Assembly (NCBI GenBank): GCA_963837715.1
Contig: CAWIOF010000002.1
Location: 558,001-622,000, forward strand
From: JANYLB01 sp963837715
GTDB lineage: Bacteria > Actinomycetota > Acidimicrobiia > IMCC26256 > JANYLB01
Direction of reading: 5' to 3'
DNA: 64,000 bases
Shown piece after piece: positions 18,070-28,000 of this stretch. Within the stretch, counting starts at the first letter, position 1. Each line of letters begins with the position of its first letter. The notes below the pieces were generated by a model that saw only the letters and a program-made list of their open reading frames with translations, did not search any database and was not told the origin of the DNA. Position numbers and translations under genes: made by a program.

Positions 18070-19458
18070 GTGACCGCCCCGGCGCCCCGCCGCTTCCACG
18101 TGCGCACCTATGGGTGCCAGATGAACGAGCACGACTCCGAACGGGTCGCGGGCATGCTCGTCGCCGACGGACTCGAAGCTACCGACTCGATCGACGAAGC
18201 CGACGTCATCGTGTTGAACACCTGCTGCATCCGGGAGAACGCCGACAACAAGTTCTACGGGCACCTCGGGCGGTTGAAGGCCCTGAAGGACGCCAACCCC
18301 GATCTGCAGATCGCGGTCGGCGGGTGTCTCGCGCAGAAGGACCGCGACCGGATCGTCGAGCGCGCCGGCCACGTCGACGTCGTGTTCGGCACCCACAACC
18401 TCGGGCGCGCTCCGACGCTCCTCGCCGAGGCCCGCCGATCCGGAGCGTCGATCGTGGAGATCGCAGAGGAGCACGATCCCTCGACGGGTGGCGCGTGGGC
18501 CGGCGGTGAGATCGGCGCCCTGCCGGCGCGTCGGGAAGCGATCCACTCGGCGTGGGTCACGATCCAGATCGGGTGCGACAACTCGTGCACGTTCTGCATC
18601 GTGCCGAGCGTGCGGGGCCCCGAGGTGAGCCGACGGCTCGGCGACATCGTGCGCGAGGTCGAAGGACTCTCGGCCGACGGCGTGCGCGAGATCACGCTGC
18701 TCGGACAGAACGTGAACTCCTACGGCCGTGATCTCGGTGCGGGCCAGTACCGACCCCAGTTCGCCGACCTGTTGCGCGCCCTCGACGCGGTGCCCGGCAT
18801 CGACCGCATCCGGTTCACGTCACCCCATCCGAAGGACCTCCGGCCGGAGACGATCGCAGCGATGGCCGAGTGTCCGTCGGTGTGCGAGCACCTCCATCTC
18901 CCGCTGCAGTCGGGGAGCGACACGGTCCTCGCCCGCATGCACCGGGGCTACACCGCCGAGCGCTACCTCGAACGACTCCGCGCGGCTCGCGCTGCGATCC
19001 CGGATCTCGCGGTCACGACCGACATCATCGTCGGCTTCCCCGGCGAGACCGAAGCCGAGTTCGCGCGATCCCTCGAGGTGGTCGACGAAGCGGCCTACGA
19101 CGCCGCCTACACGTTCGTGTTCTCACCCCGGGCCGGAACGGGCGCGGCCGAGATGACCGACGAGTTCGTGGCCGACGACGTGATCCGGGAGCGGATGGAA
19201 CGGCTCACCGCGGTGGTCGAGCGCCACGCCCTCGAGCATCATGAGGCACGGATCGGCCGCGTCGAGGAGATCCTCGTCGACGGACCGTCGAAGAAGGACC
19301 CGACGGTGCTCGCGGGGCGGACTCGGCAGAACAAGCTCGTGCACTTCACCGCCGACGCCCCGGCGGGCAGTCGGCATCCGGTGCGGATCACCGGTGCGGC
19401 TCCGCACTGGTTGCGCGGCGAGACCGCCCGCGTTCGCATCCCCGTGCGGGCGGGCTGA
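18070..19458 (+). CDS. miaB: tRNA-2-methylthio-N6-dimethylallyladenosine synthase MiaB
   Basis: This radical-SAM methylthiotransferase adds the 2-methylthio group to i6A37 of tRNA. MiaB signature segments are YGCQMNEHDSE, NTCCIRENAD and GGCLAQKD. The radical-SAM cysteines are C169, C173 and C176 in CDNSCTFCIVP. A TRAM domain ends the 462-residue protein. It is followed immediately by miaA, whose product makes the i6A substrate, so the two act in sequence. The start is GTG. Confidence 0.95.
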   Translation: MTAPAPRRFHVRTYGCQMNEHDSERVAGMLVADGLEATDSIDEADVIVLNTCCIRENADNKFYGHLGRLKALKDANPDLQIAVGGCLAQKDRDRIVERAGHVDVVFGTHNLGRAPTLLAEARRSGASIVEIAEEHDPSTGGAWAGGEIGALPARREAIHSAWVTIQIGCDNSCTFCIVPSVRGPEVSRRLGDIVREVEGLSADGVREITLLGQNVNSYGRDLGAGQYRPQFADLLRALDAVPGIDRIRFTSPHPKDLRPETIAAMAECPSVCEHLHLPLQSGSDTVLARMHRGYTAERYLERLRAARAAIPDLAVTTDIIVGFPGETEAEFARSLEVVDEAAYDAAYTFVFSPRAGTGAAEMTDEFVADDVIRERMERLTAVVERHALEHHEARIGRVEEILVDGPSKKDPTVLAGRTRQNKLVHFTADAPAGSRHPVRITGAAPHWLRGETARVRIPVRAG

Positions 19459-19460
19459 CC

Positions 19461-20411
19461 CTGCACCTCGCGATCGTCGGACCCACCGCCTCGGGCAAGT
19501 CGGACCTCGCGTTCGCGATCGCGCGGGAACTCGGCGACATCGAGATCGTCTCGCTCGACTCGATGCAGGTGTACCGGGGCATGGACGTCGGCACGGCGAA
19601 GCCGAGCCCCGACGAGCTCGCGGCCGTGCCGCACCACCTGATCGACGTGGTCGACCCGAACGAGGAGTGGTCGGTCGTGCGCACGCAGCAGGCGGCGCGC
19701 GCGGCGGTCGCCGACATCGAGACCCGCGGACTCCGCGCGCTGCTCGTGGGGGGCACTGGTCTCTACGTGCAGGCCGTTGTCGACGCGTTGGAGTTCCCCG
19801 GTGAAGACCTCGCACTGCGCGCCGAGCTCGAGGCGTGGACTGCCGAACCGGGCGGGGTCGCCGCCGCGTACGCCGAGATCGTGGCGGCCGACCCGACCGG
19901 CGCCGCCCGCATCGACCCCCACAACGTGCGCCGCATCGTGCGCGCGCTCGAGGTCATCCGGCTGACCGGCCGCCCGTTCTCGTCGTTCGGCCCCGGGGTC
20001 GATGCCTACGGCCCCACCGTGTTCCCGGTCCGCATGATCGGGCTGTGGCTTCCCCGTGATGTCCTCGCGCACCGGATCGCAGCTCGAGCTCAGACGATGC
20101 GCTCGCGTGGTTTGGTCGAGGAGGTCGCCGGCTTGGCGGAGATGCCGGCCGATCTGTCCCGCACCGCCCGCCAGGCGATCGGCTACCGGGAGGTCCTCGA
20201 CGCGCTCGGGCCGGGTGGCGGTGCGCCCGGGTCGCGGCCCGATCCGGGTCGGATCGCCGAGGCGCTCGACCTCACCGTCCGTCGCACCCGGGCGTTCGCC
20301 CGGCGCCAGCGGATGTGGTTCCGGCGGGATCCGCGCATCACCTGGTTCGGGACGGGGAACAATCCCAGCGCTCTGCTCCCCGCACTCCTGGCAGGCTGGT
20401 CGACGTCGTGA
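19461..20411 (+). CDS. miaA: tRNA dimethylallyltransferase MiaA (probable CTG start)
   Basis: MiaA transfers a dimethylallyl group to A37 of tRNA. The P-loop GPTASGKS must be included, and it begins only seven codons into the frame from 19461. The LDSMQVYRGMDVGTAKP segment and the C-terminal FARRQRMWFRRD are family signatures. There is no in-frame ATG, GTG or TTG between the miaB stop and the P-loop. The likely start is CTG at 19461 (L-H-L-A-I-V) or CTG at 19455 overlapping the miaB stop. The next ATG, at 19563, would delete the ATP site. The resulting 316 residues is normal. The stop overlaps dapF. Confidence 0.88.
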   Translation: MHLAIVGPTASGKSDLAFAIARELGDIEIVSLDSMQVYRGMDVGTAKPSPDELAAVPHHLIDVVDPNEEWSVVRTQQAARAAVADIETRGLRALLVGGTGLYVQAVVDALEFPGEDLALRAELEAWTAEPGGVAAAYAEIVAADPTGAARIDPHNVRRIVRALEVIRLTGRPFSSFGPGVDAYGPTVFPVRMIGLWLPRDVLAHRIAARAQTMRSRGLVEEVAGLAEMPADLSRTARQAIGYREVLDALGPGGGAPGSRPDPGRIAEALDLTVRRTRAFARRQRMWFRRDPRITWFGTGNNPSALLPALLAGWSTS

Positions 20412-21228
20412 TGCATCTGAGCAAGCTCCATGCCACCGGGAACGACTTCCTGGTCACCACCGACCCGGTCACGCCGGGCCGGGCGATCGCGCTGTGCGAC
20501 CGCAACCGCGGGGTCGGCGCCGACGGGCTCATCGCACTCGGGCCGGGGTCGGGCGGCGCCGATTGCACGATGACCCTCTACAACGCCGACGGTGGACTCG
20601 CCGAGATGAGCGGCAACGGCATCCGGAGCCTCGCGTGGGTCGCCCGCCGGCTCGGGTTCGGCGACGGGCAGCAGCTCGTCGTCGACACCGGCGGCGGTCG
20701 TCGCGAAGTTGATCTCGTCGTCGACCCCGGCACGGGCGAGGTCGTCGCCGCGACCGTCGACATGGGTCCCGTCACGTTCGATCCCGACGCGATCCCGCTC
20801 GAGGCGTCGAGCCCGTTCGATCTCGAAGCCGAGTTCCACGGCACCACCTACCGGGGCGACGCGGCGGGAATGGGCAATCCTCACTTCGTGCTGCTCGTCG
20901 ATGATCCCGACGCGGCCCGGGTGACCCAGCACGGCCCGCGCCTCGAGCACGACGTCCGCTTCCCGAACCGAACGAACGTCGAGTTCGTCTCCCCGACGCC
21001 GGGGGAGACCGATGCACTCACCGTCCGCACCTGGGAGCGCGGTGTGGGCGAGACCTTGAGCTGCGGGACCGGTGCCTGCGCCGCCGCCGCAGTTGCGCAC
21101 CGCAGGGGGCTGGTGGGGACCCGGGTCACCGTCCACGAGCGTGGCGGCGATCTCACCGTCGACCTCGGCGCCACCATCCGACTCGGCGGCCCCGTCGTGC
21201 ACGTCTTCGACGTCGACCTGGAGATCCA

Positions 21229-21232
<4 letters not shown>
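20411..21232 (+). CDS. dapF: Diaminopimelate epimerase
   Basis: DapF converts LL- to meso-diaminopimelate for lysine and peptidoglycan synthesis. The 273 residues show the family start (LSKLHATGNDF), NADGG, GNGIR and a C-terminal CGTGACA. The second catalytic cysteine is present (C218). The first, normally Cys in 'CGNG', is Ser67 here (EMSGNGIR). That substitution may be lineage-specific or may lower activity. The ATG overlaps the miaA stop by one base, and the stop overlaps the hflX start, so the four genes miaB-miaA-dapF-hflX form one unit. Confidence 0.88.
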
Positions 21233-22554
<1,322 letters not shown>

Positions 22555-22555
22555 C

Positions 22556-22807
22556 GGTCGAATCCGCTGCGTCGGCTCGATCGCTCACCCGGGTCCGGCC
22601 CCGCGACGTGGCCGCCGGCTCCGCTCCTTCTCCTGTTGACGGTCGAATCCGCTGCGTCGGCTCGATCGCTCACCCGGGTCCGGCCCACGCGACGTGGCCG
22701 CCGGCTCCGCTCCTTCTCCTGTTGACGGTCGAATCCGCTGCGTCGGCTCGATCGCTCACCCGGGTCCGGCCCGCGCGACGTGGCCGCCGGCTCCGCTCCT
22801 TCTCCTG
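22556..22807 (+). repeat. Three tandem copies of the dispersed repeat
   Basis: Units start at 22556, 22641 and 22727 (85 and 86 bases). All carry GGTCGAATCCGCTGCGTCGG, CTCGATCGCTCACCCGGG and a closing CCGCCGGCTCCGCTCCTTCT. Their middle (TCCGGCCC-GCGACGTGG) differs from the 4109 array but is shared among these three. The array has therefore been homogenised or amplified locally. The hflX TGA is the left edge. Confidence 0.9.
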
Positions 22808-22848
22808 TGGTCTGAGTGGGGTTGCGGTGCCGTTAGGCTGATTCTCGT

Positions 22849-24015
22849 ATGGAGGCGCCGACCACCGGGTTCGTCCCCCCGCCCTACCCGCACGACCGCC
22901 TCACCGCTCTCCGTCGCCTGGCCGACGCGATGCCGGGCGGGGTCGTCGACTGTTCGGTGGGCACGCCGGTCGACCCGATGCCCGAGGTCGCGGTGCAGGC
23001 CCTCGTCGACGCCGCGGCCGGCGCGACCGGATATCCGCCCTCGATCGGCACGCCCGCGCTCCGCGCCGCGGCGGCCGCATGGATCAGACGCCGGTTCGGC
23101 GTCGAGGTCGACGGCGACGGCGTGATCGCGTGCGTCGGCACGAAGGAGCTGGTCGCGTCGTTGCCGCAGGTGCTGCACCTGCGCGATCCCGCGCGCGACA
23201 CCGTGCTGTTCCCCGCGATCGCCTATCCCACCTACGAGATGGGTGCACGGCTCGCAGGGCTCCGGCCGGTGCCGGTCCCGCTCGACACCGATTGGCATCC
23301 CGACCTCGATCGCGTCGCGTCCGACGACGCCGATCGCGCGCTGTTGCTGTGGCTCAACGACCCGGGCAACCCGACCGGCGCATCGATGGGTGCGGAGCGG
23401 GTCGCCGCGGTCGTCGCGTGGGCGCGGGAACGCGGCATCGTCGTGGCCGGCGACGAGTGCTACGCCGAGTTCACGGCTGACCCCGACGGCGCGCCTGCCG
23501 ATCCGACGACGGTGTTGCAATCGGGTCTCGACGGCGTGCTCGCGGTCCATTCGCTCTCCAAGCGTTCGAACATGGCCGGCCTGCGCGCGGGATTCGTTGC
23601 GGGTGATCCCGAGCTCGTGCGGTACCTCGGTGAGGTGCGAAAGCACGCGGGACTGATGGTGCCTGCGCCCGTGCAGGCGGCGGCGACCGCGGCGCTCGGC
23701 GACGACGCCCATGTCGACGAACAGCGGGTCCGGTACGCGGAACGTCGTGCGCTGGTGCTCGCCGCACTGGAGGCGCACGGAATCGTCCACGACGGTGGCC
23801 CGTCGACCTTCTACCTGTGGTTGCGCGGCGACGAAGGCATGGAAGACGGTTGGGAGCTCGCGGCGCGATTCGCCGACGCCGGGACACTGGTCGCCCCCGG
23901 CGACCTCTACGGCCCGGCCGGAGCCGACCACGTGCGACTCTCCCTCACGCAGCCGCTCGATCGGCTGGAGCTCCTGGTCGAACGCTTCGACGCGTCGGCT
24001 GCTCGCGCGTCGTAG
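22849..24015 (+). CDS. dapC: N-succinyldiaminopimelate aminotransferase (DapC-type)
   Basis: This 388-residue fold-type I PLP aminotransferase has the Schiff-base lysine K238 in HSLSKRSNMAG. The nucleotide-like PLP contacts NDPGNPTG and GDECYAEF are also visible. The segment 'LSKRSNMAGLRAGF' and the adjacent dapD and dapE genes support the DapC assignment. DapC forms N-succinyl-LL-DAP from the keto acid that DapD makes. The ATG at 22849 follows the repeat array by ~40 bases. Confidence 0.88.
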   Translation: MEAPTTGFVPPPYPHDRLTALRRLADAMPGGVVDCSVGTPVDPMPEVAVQALVDAAAGATGYPPSIGTPALRAAAAAWIRRRFGVEVDGDGVIACVGTKELVASLPQVLHLRDPARDTVLFPAIAYPTYEMGARLAGLRPVPVPLDTDWHPDLDRVASDDADRALLLWLNDPGNPTGASMGAERVAAVVAWARERGIVVAGDECYAEFTADPDGAPADPTTVLQSGLDGVLAVHSLSKRSNMAGLRAGFVAGDPELVRYLGEVRKHAGLMVPAPVQAAATAALGDDAHVDEQRVRYAERRALVLAALEAHGIVHDGGPSTFYLWLRGDEGMEDGWELAARFADAGTLVAPGDLYGPAGADHVRLSLTQPLDRLELLVERFDASAARAS

Positions 24016-24094
24016 CGGGCTGGTCCGGCCGCCTCCGGCCCGCGTGCCTGAACGCGAGCCGTCGACGTGGCCCCGTCTCGGTAAGGTCAGCACC

Positions 24095-24922
24095 ATGAGT
24101 GATCTCGAGCAGACCATCACCGCCCTCTGGGAGGGTCGCGACGACCTCGATGCCGTGATGCCGAGGGCCGAAGCCGAAGCCGCGGTGCGGACCGCGATCG
24201 ACCTCCTCGACACCGGTGAGGCCCGTGTCGCCGAGCTGAGCGGCGGCGAGGTGGTCGTCCACCAGTGGCTGAAGCAGGCGATCCTCCTGCTGTTCCGCTT
24301 CACGTCGATGACCGTCGAGGAGCTCGGACCGTTCGAGTACCGGGACAAGATCCCGCTGAAGCACGACTACGAAGGCGCCGGGGTGCGGGTCGTGCCCGGC
24401 GCGTCGGCGCGCTGGGGTGCGTACCTCGCGCCGGGCGTCATCTTGATGCCGAGCTACACCAACATCGGAGCGCGGGTGGGCGCCGACACGATGGTCGACA
24501 CCTGGGCGACGGTCGGGTCGTGTGCGCAGATCGGTGAGCGGGTGCACCTCTCCGGTGGCGTCGGCATCGGGGGTGTGCTCGAGCCGCCGAACGCCGCTCC
24601 GGTGATGATCGGCGACGACACCGTGATCGGGTCGCGGTGCATCGTCGCCGAGGGCGCCACCGTCGGCAACGGCGTCGTGCTCGGCGCGGGCTGCATCCTC
24701 ACCGGCTCGATCCCGGTGATCGACGCCGAGACGGGCGCAGAGCTCGGTCGGGGTGCGGTGCCCGATTGGTGCGTCGCGGTGTCGGCCATCCGGCCCCGCT
24801 CGTTCCCCGGTGGCGACTTCGGCCTCCCGTGCGTGCTCGTCGTGAAGCGTCTCACGGAGGGCGAACGCCACGACAAGGCAAAGCTCAACGACGTGCTGCG
24901 GGAGCACGGCGCCGCCACATGA
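24095..24922 (+). CDS. dapD: 2,3,4,5-tetrahydropyridine-2,6-dicarboxylate N-succinyltransferase
   Basis: DapD succinylates tetrahydrodipicolinate using succinyl-CoA. The 275-residue protein has an N-terminal helical domain followed by a left-handed beta-helix of hexapeptide repeats (about 110-225: VGADTMVDTWATVGS, GERVHLSGGVGIGG, GDDTVIGSRCIVAEG). The FRFTSMTVEELGPFEYRDKI segment is characteristic. ATG at 24095 gives the family N-terminus. Its stop overlaps the dapE start (ATGA). Confidence 0.94.
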   Translation: MSDLEQTITALWEGRDDLDAVMPRAEAEAAVRTAIDLLDTGEARVAELSGGEVVVHQWLKQAILLLFRFTSMTVEELGPFEYRDKIPLKHDYEGAGVRVVPGASARWGAYLAPGVILMPSYTNIGARVGADTMVDTWATVGSCAQIGERVHLSGGVGIGGVLEPPNAAPVMIGDDTVIGSRCIVAEGATVGNGVVLGAGCILTGSIPVIDAETGAELGRGAVPDWCVAVSAIRPRSFPGGDFGLPCVLVVKRLTEGERHDKAKLNDVLREHGAAT

Positions 24923-26022
24923 CGCCTGCCCCGACCCCCACTCCGACGGATGTGTTCGCACTCGCGGCCGAGCTCGTCGGGGTCCGGTCGGAGAGCCACC
25001 ACGAGACCGAGATCGCCGACCTCGTGGAAGCGCGTCTGCGGGCCAGGGCCCCCGGTCTCGCGATCACTCGCGTGGGCGACACGATCGTGGCCCGCACCGA
25101 GCTGGGCCACGATCGCCGGATCGTGCTCGGCGGCCATCTCGACACGGTTCCGGCGAACGGGAACGCCACTCCCCGCGTCGACGGCGACACCCTGCACGGG
25201 CTCGGCAGCGCCGACATGAAGGGTGGGATCGCGGTGCTCCTCGCATTGGCCGAGCACGCCGCCGACGCCCGCTTCGACCTGTCGCTCGTGTTCTACGACG
25301 CCGAGGAGGTGGCCGACGAGTTCAACGGCCTCCGCATCCTGTTCCGCGACCATCCCGAACTCGTCGCCGGTGACCTCGCGATCCTCCTCGAACCAACCGG
25401 CGGATGGGTCGAGGCCGGGTGCCAGGGCACCCTCCACATGCGGGCGGAGTTCGACGGCACCCGGGCGCACTCGGCGCGACCGTGGATGGGGGAGAACGCG
25501 ATCCACCGTGCCGCCGACGTGTTGAGCCGCCTCGCTGCGTACGGGGCACGCCCCGTCGAGGAGCAGCTCGTATCGGTCGACGGGCTCGGGTACCGGGAGT
25601 CGGTCCAGGTCGTGCGGATCGAGGGCGGTGTCGCGAACAACGTCGTGCCCGACTCGTGCGCGATCGTGGTGAACCGTCGCTTCGCACCGGCGTTCTCGAT
25701 CGAGGATGCCCGGGAGCAGACCGAGGTCCTCCTCGCGGGCGCCGACCGGATCGAGATGCTCAACGCGTCGCCCGCAGCGCCACCGAACCTCATGAACCCC
25801 CTGGTCGCCGAGTTCATCGGCACCCTCGACCTCGCCGTCCGACCCAAGCTGGGGTGGACCGACGTGGCCCGGTTCGCCGCACACGGGATCCCCGCGCTCA
25901 ACTTCGGGTCCGGCGATCCTGAGATCGCCCACACCCAGGGCGAGTTCGTCACCCGGGAAGCGGTCGAGGGTTGCCACGCGGTCCTTGCGCAGTTCCTCGG
26001 CTTCGGTCCGGCGCGTCCGTGA
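24919..26022 (+). CDS. dapE: Succinyl-diaminopimelate desuccinylase
   Basis: This M20-family metallopeptidase removes succinate from N-succinyl-LL-DAP, giving the substrate of DapF. In 367 residues the first metal ligand pair is H73-x-D75 (GGHLDTVP), followed by GSADMKGG. The catalytic/ligand glutamates are in YDAEEVADEFNG. The dimerisation domain follows, and the last histidine lies near EIAHTQGEF. It is coupled to dapD by a 4-base overlap and to the next gene by a GTGA overlap. Confidence 0.92.
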   Translation: MTPAPTPTPTDVFALAAELVGVRSESHHETEIADLVEARLRARAPGLAITRVGDTIVARTELGHDRRIVLGGHLDTVPANGNATPRVDGDTLHGLGSADMKGGIAVLLALAEHAADARFDLSLVFYDAEEVADEFNGLRILFRDHPELVAGDLAILLEPTGGWVEAGCQGTLHMRAEFDGTRAHSARPWMGENAIHRAADVLSRLAAYGARPVEEQLVSVDGLGYRESVQVVRIEGGVANNVVPDSCAIVVNRRFAPAFSIEDAREQTEVLLAGADRIEMLNASPAAPPNLMNPLVAEFIGTLDLAVRPKLGWTDVARFAAHGIPALNFGSGDPEIAHTQGEFVTREAVEGCHAVLAQFLGFGPARP

Positions 26023-26579
26023 CCGACGGGTCGGTGAGTCGCGACGACGTGCCGCCCCTGGTCCGGGAGGCCCTCGCCGTCGCCGACGCAGCCGGGTTCG
26101 AGCAGTCGTGCAGCCCCGGGACCGGCCGGCTGCTGCACGTGCTCGCGGCCCGGGTCCGGCGGGGCCGCATCGGCGAGCTGGGGACCGGTTCCGGCGTGGG
26201 TGCAGCGTGGATCGCGAGTGCCCTCGAGCCCGACGCGGAACTGGTGACCGTCGAACACGACCACGGGCTCGCCCACCGCAGCGCCGAGCTGTTCGGCGAC
26301 CTCGGCAACGTGACGGTGCTCTCCGGCGACTGGTCCGAGCTGGCCGCCCACGCGCCGTTCGACCTCCTGTTCTGCGACACCGTGGTGCCGAAGCTCGAAC
26401 AGGTCGACGCGACCGTCGCGATGCTCGCGGCAGGCGCGACGATCGTCCTCGACGACTACACCGGTCTTGCCCGCGCCGGCGATTCCGCGCGCGACGTCTG
26501 GTTGCACCATCCCCATCTCGTCGCCACCGAGGTGCTCGTCTCGGATGCCGAGGCGGTCGTGGTCGCGGTCCGCCGCTGA
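26019..26579 (+). CDS. SAM-dependent O-methyltransferase-like protein
   Basis: The 186-residue class I methyltransferase has motif I IGELGTGSGVGAAWIA, an acidic residue after strand 2 (VTVEHD) and FDLLFCD as post-motif. It looks like a small caffeoyl-CoA O-methyltransferase-type protein (PF01596/PF13578). The GTG start overlaps the dapE stop, so it is cotranscribed with lysine/peptidoglycan genes. A role in that pathway is not indicated by sequence. The stop faces a convergent VOC gene 12 bases away. Confidence 0.75.
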   Translation: MTDGSVSRDDVPPLVREALAVADAAGFEQSCSPGTGRLLHVLAARVRRGRIGELGTGSGVGAAWIASALEPDAELVTVEHDHGLAHRSAELFGDLGNVTVLSGDWSELAAHAPFDLLFCDTVVPKLEQVDATVAMLAAGATIVLDDYTGLARAGDSARDVWLHHPHLVATEVLVSDAEAVVVAVRR

Positions 26580-26591
26580 GCCGAGCGCCGG

Positions 26592-27023
26592 TCAGGGCAG
26601 CGTGACCTGGCCGTGTTCGTCGAGGGGGAACCCGGGGTTGTGGGCCACCTCCCAGGGATGGCCGTCGGGATCGGCGAAGTACCCGGACCGGCCCTCGAAC
26701 TCCAGCGCGTCGGCGGCCGGTCGGAGCACGGTGGCGCCGGCCGACCGCGCTGCGAAGAGGGTGGCGTCGACGTCGTCGGCGGTGGCCACGTTGATCGCGA
26801 GTGCCACCGCTCCGGGTTGGCCGATCGGGATCCCCGCCTCGCGGGCGAGGGCGGCACGACTCCAGATCCCGAGCGCGTTGGCGCCGAGTTGGAAGAAGCT
26901 CACGACGCCTTCGACCGATGCCGACGACTTCGGCCATCCGAGCGCCTCGTAGAAGGCGGTCGAACGGGAGACATCGTCGACCCCGAGGGTGATGAGCGTC
27001 ACCCGGGGTGGGACCGTGGCCAT
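26592..27023 (-). CDS. VOC/glyoxalase-family protein
   Basis: The 143-residue protein has the two beta-alpha-beta-beta-beta units of the vicinal-oxygen-chelate fold. The first strand is VTLITLGVDDVSRSTAFYEALGW, and the closing segment is GYFADPDGHPWEVAHNP, typical of glyoxalase/bleomycin-resistance relatives. The reaction is unknown. It lies just downstream of lexA on the same strand, with only 7 bases between them, so it may be cotranscribed with lexA. Confidence 0.8.
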   Translation of the reverse strand: MATVPPRVTLITLGVDDVSRSTAFYEALGWPKSSASVEGVVSFFQLGANALGIWSRAALAREAGIPIGQPGAVALAINVATADDVDATLFAARSAGATVLRPAADALEFEGRSGYFADPDGHPWEVAHNPGFPLDEHGQVTLP

Positions 27024-27030
27024 GTCGCGG

Positions 27031-27771
27031 TCAGAGCCTCCGCATGACGGTGACGACCTTGCCGTACACGGAGACCTCGGACGGATCGAAGATCATCTCC
27101 TCGAGGGCCGGGTTCTCGGGCCGCAGCACGATCTTGCCCTTGCGGCGCAGGAACGTCTTCACGGTTGCCTCGTCGCCGGGGATCCCGGCCACGACGACGT
27201 CGCCCGCGTCGGCGGAGTCCTGCTGGCGGACCACCACGTAGTCGCGGTCGAGAATTCCGGCCTCGATCATGGAGTCGCCGCGGACCCGCAGCATGAACAA
27301 CTGACCGTCGCCGGTGAAGTCTTCGGGGAGCGGGAAGGTCTCCTCGATGTTCTCCGCCGCGAGCACACCGGTCCCGGCGGCGACGTCGCCGACGAGCGGG
27401 ACGTGACGTACGGGACGTCGATCCACGGTCGCGCCGGATTCGGGGTCGAAGCACACCTCGATGGCACGGGGCTTGGTGGGATCGCGGCGCAGGTACCCCT
27501 TCGATTCGAGCGCGGCGAGGTGCGCGTGGACCGTGGAGCTCGACGACAGCCCGATCGCCTCGCCGATCTCGCGCACGCTCGGCGGGTAGCCCCGCCTCCG
27601 GACCTCGGTGTCGACGAACTCGAGTACCTGGCGCTGGCGGCCGGTGAGGGCGGCGAGCTCCGGGGCCTCGGCCCGCTTGGCCTGACGGGCCTTGGCTGTC
27701 GCAGCGGATGCGGGCGAGGTCGACGTGGGCGGGCTGGAAATGTGGGAAGGAGTGGATCGCGGGGGGTTCAT
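27031..27771 (-). CDS. lexA: SOS repressor LexA
   Basis: LexA represses SOS genes until RecA filaments provoke its self-cleavage. The N-terminal winged helix (about 40-100: LTGRQRQVLEFV, SVREIGEAIGLSSSSTVHAHL) is followed by the peptidase domain. The cleavage bond is A132-G133 in VAAGTG, the nucleophile is S167 (GDSM), and the general base is K205 (EATVK). The start at 27771 is set by AGGAGGT on the minus strand; upstream frame openness is incidental. An extended ~36-residue N-terminus precedes the HTH. LexA boxes lie in the divergent spacer, so it is autoregulated. Confidence 0.95.
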   Translation of the reverse strand: MNPPRSTPSHISSPPTSTSPASAATAKARQAKRAEAPELAALTGRQRQVLEFVDTEVRRRGYPPSVREIGEAIGLSSSSTVHAHLAALESKGYLRRDPTKPRAIEVCFDPESGATVDRRPVRHVPLVGDVAAGTGVLAAENIEETFPLPEDFTGDGQLFMLRVRGDSMIEAGILDRDYVVVRQQDSADAGDVVVAGIPGDEATVKTFLRRKGKIVLRPENPALEEMIFDPSEVSVYGKVVTVMRRL

Positions 27772-27824
27772 GCCGTACCTCCTGGGCGGTTCGGGCGAAG
27801 GTAACACGATCAGGCGTTCGGTAC

Positions 27825-27836
27825 AAACACCTGTTC
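27825..27836. promoter_or_regulatory. Imperfect LexA box near lexA
   Basis: AAAC-ACCT-GTTC differs from GAAC-N4-GTTC at one position. It is the box closest to the lexA start, about 55 bases upstream on the minus strand, and may mediate autoregulation. Confidence 0.5.
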
Positions 27837-27846
27837 GCAATTTCCC

Positions 27847-27894
27847 TTGACTCGAACGGGCGTTCGTGGTTCTCTCGAGGCGAACACCCGTTCC
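27847..27894 (+). promoter_or_regulatory. Two perfect LexA boxes and -35 element of the LysM gene
   Basis: TTGACT (27847-27852) is directly followed by CGAACGGGCGTTCG (27853-27866). This is almost the same string as at recA, where TTGACC precedes CGAACGGGTGTTCG. A second perfect box, CGAACACCCGTTCC, is at 27881-27894. The -10 element at the 17-base position is weak (TTCTCT, 27870-27875). Three sites in ~70 bases indicate tight SOS control of lexA and the LysM gene. Confidence 0.85.
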
Positions 27895-28000
27895 GCCCCC
27901 GAGCCGACAGCAGGGCGACCGGCGTTGTTGTCCCACCCTCGTGTTCCACTGCGAACACGACCCCGGAGCTTCCCCCCGGATCTCAAGGAGCACCTTCCCC

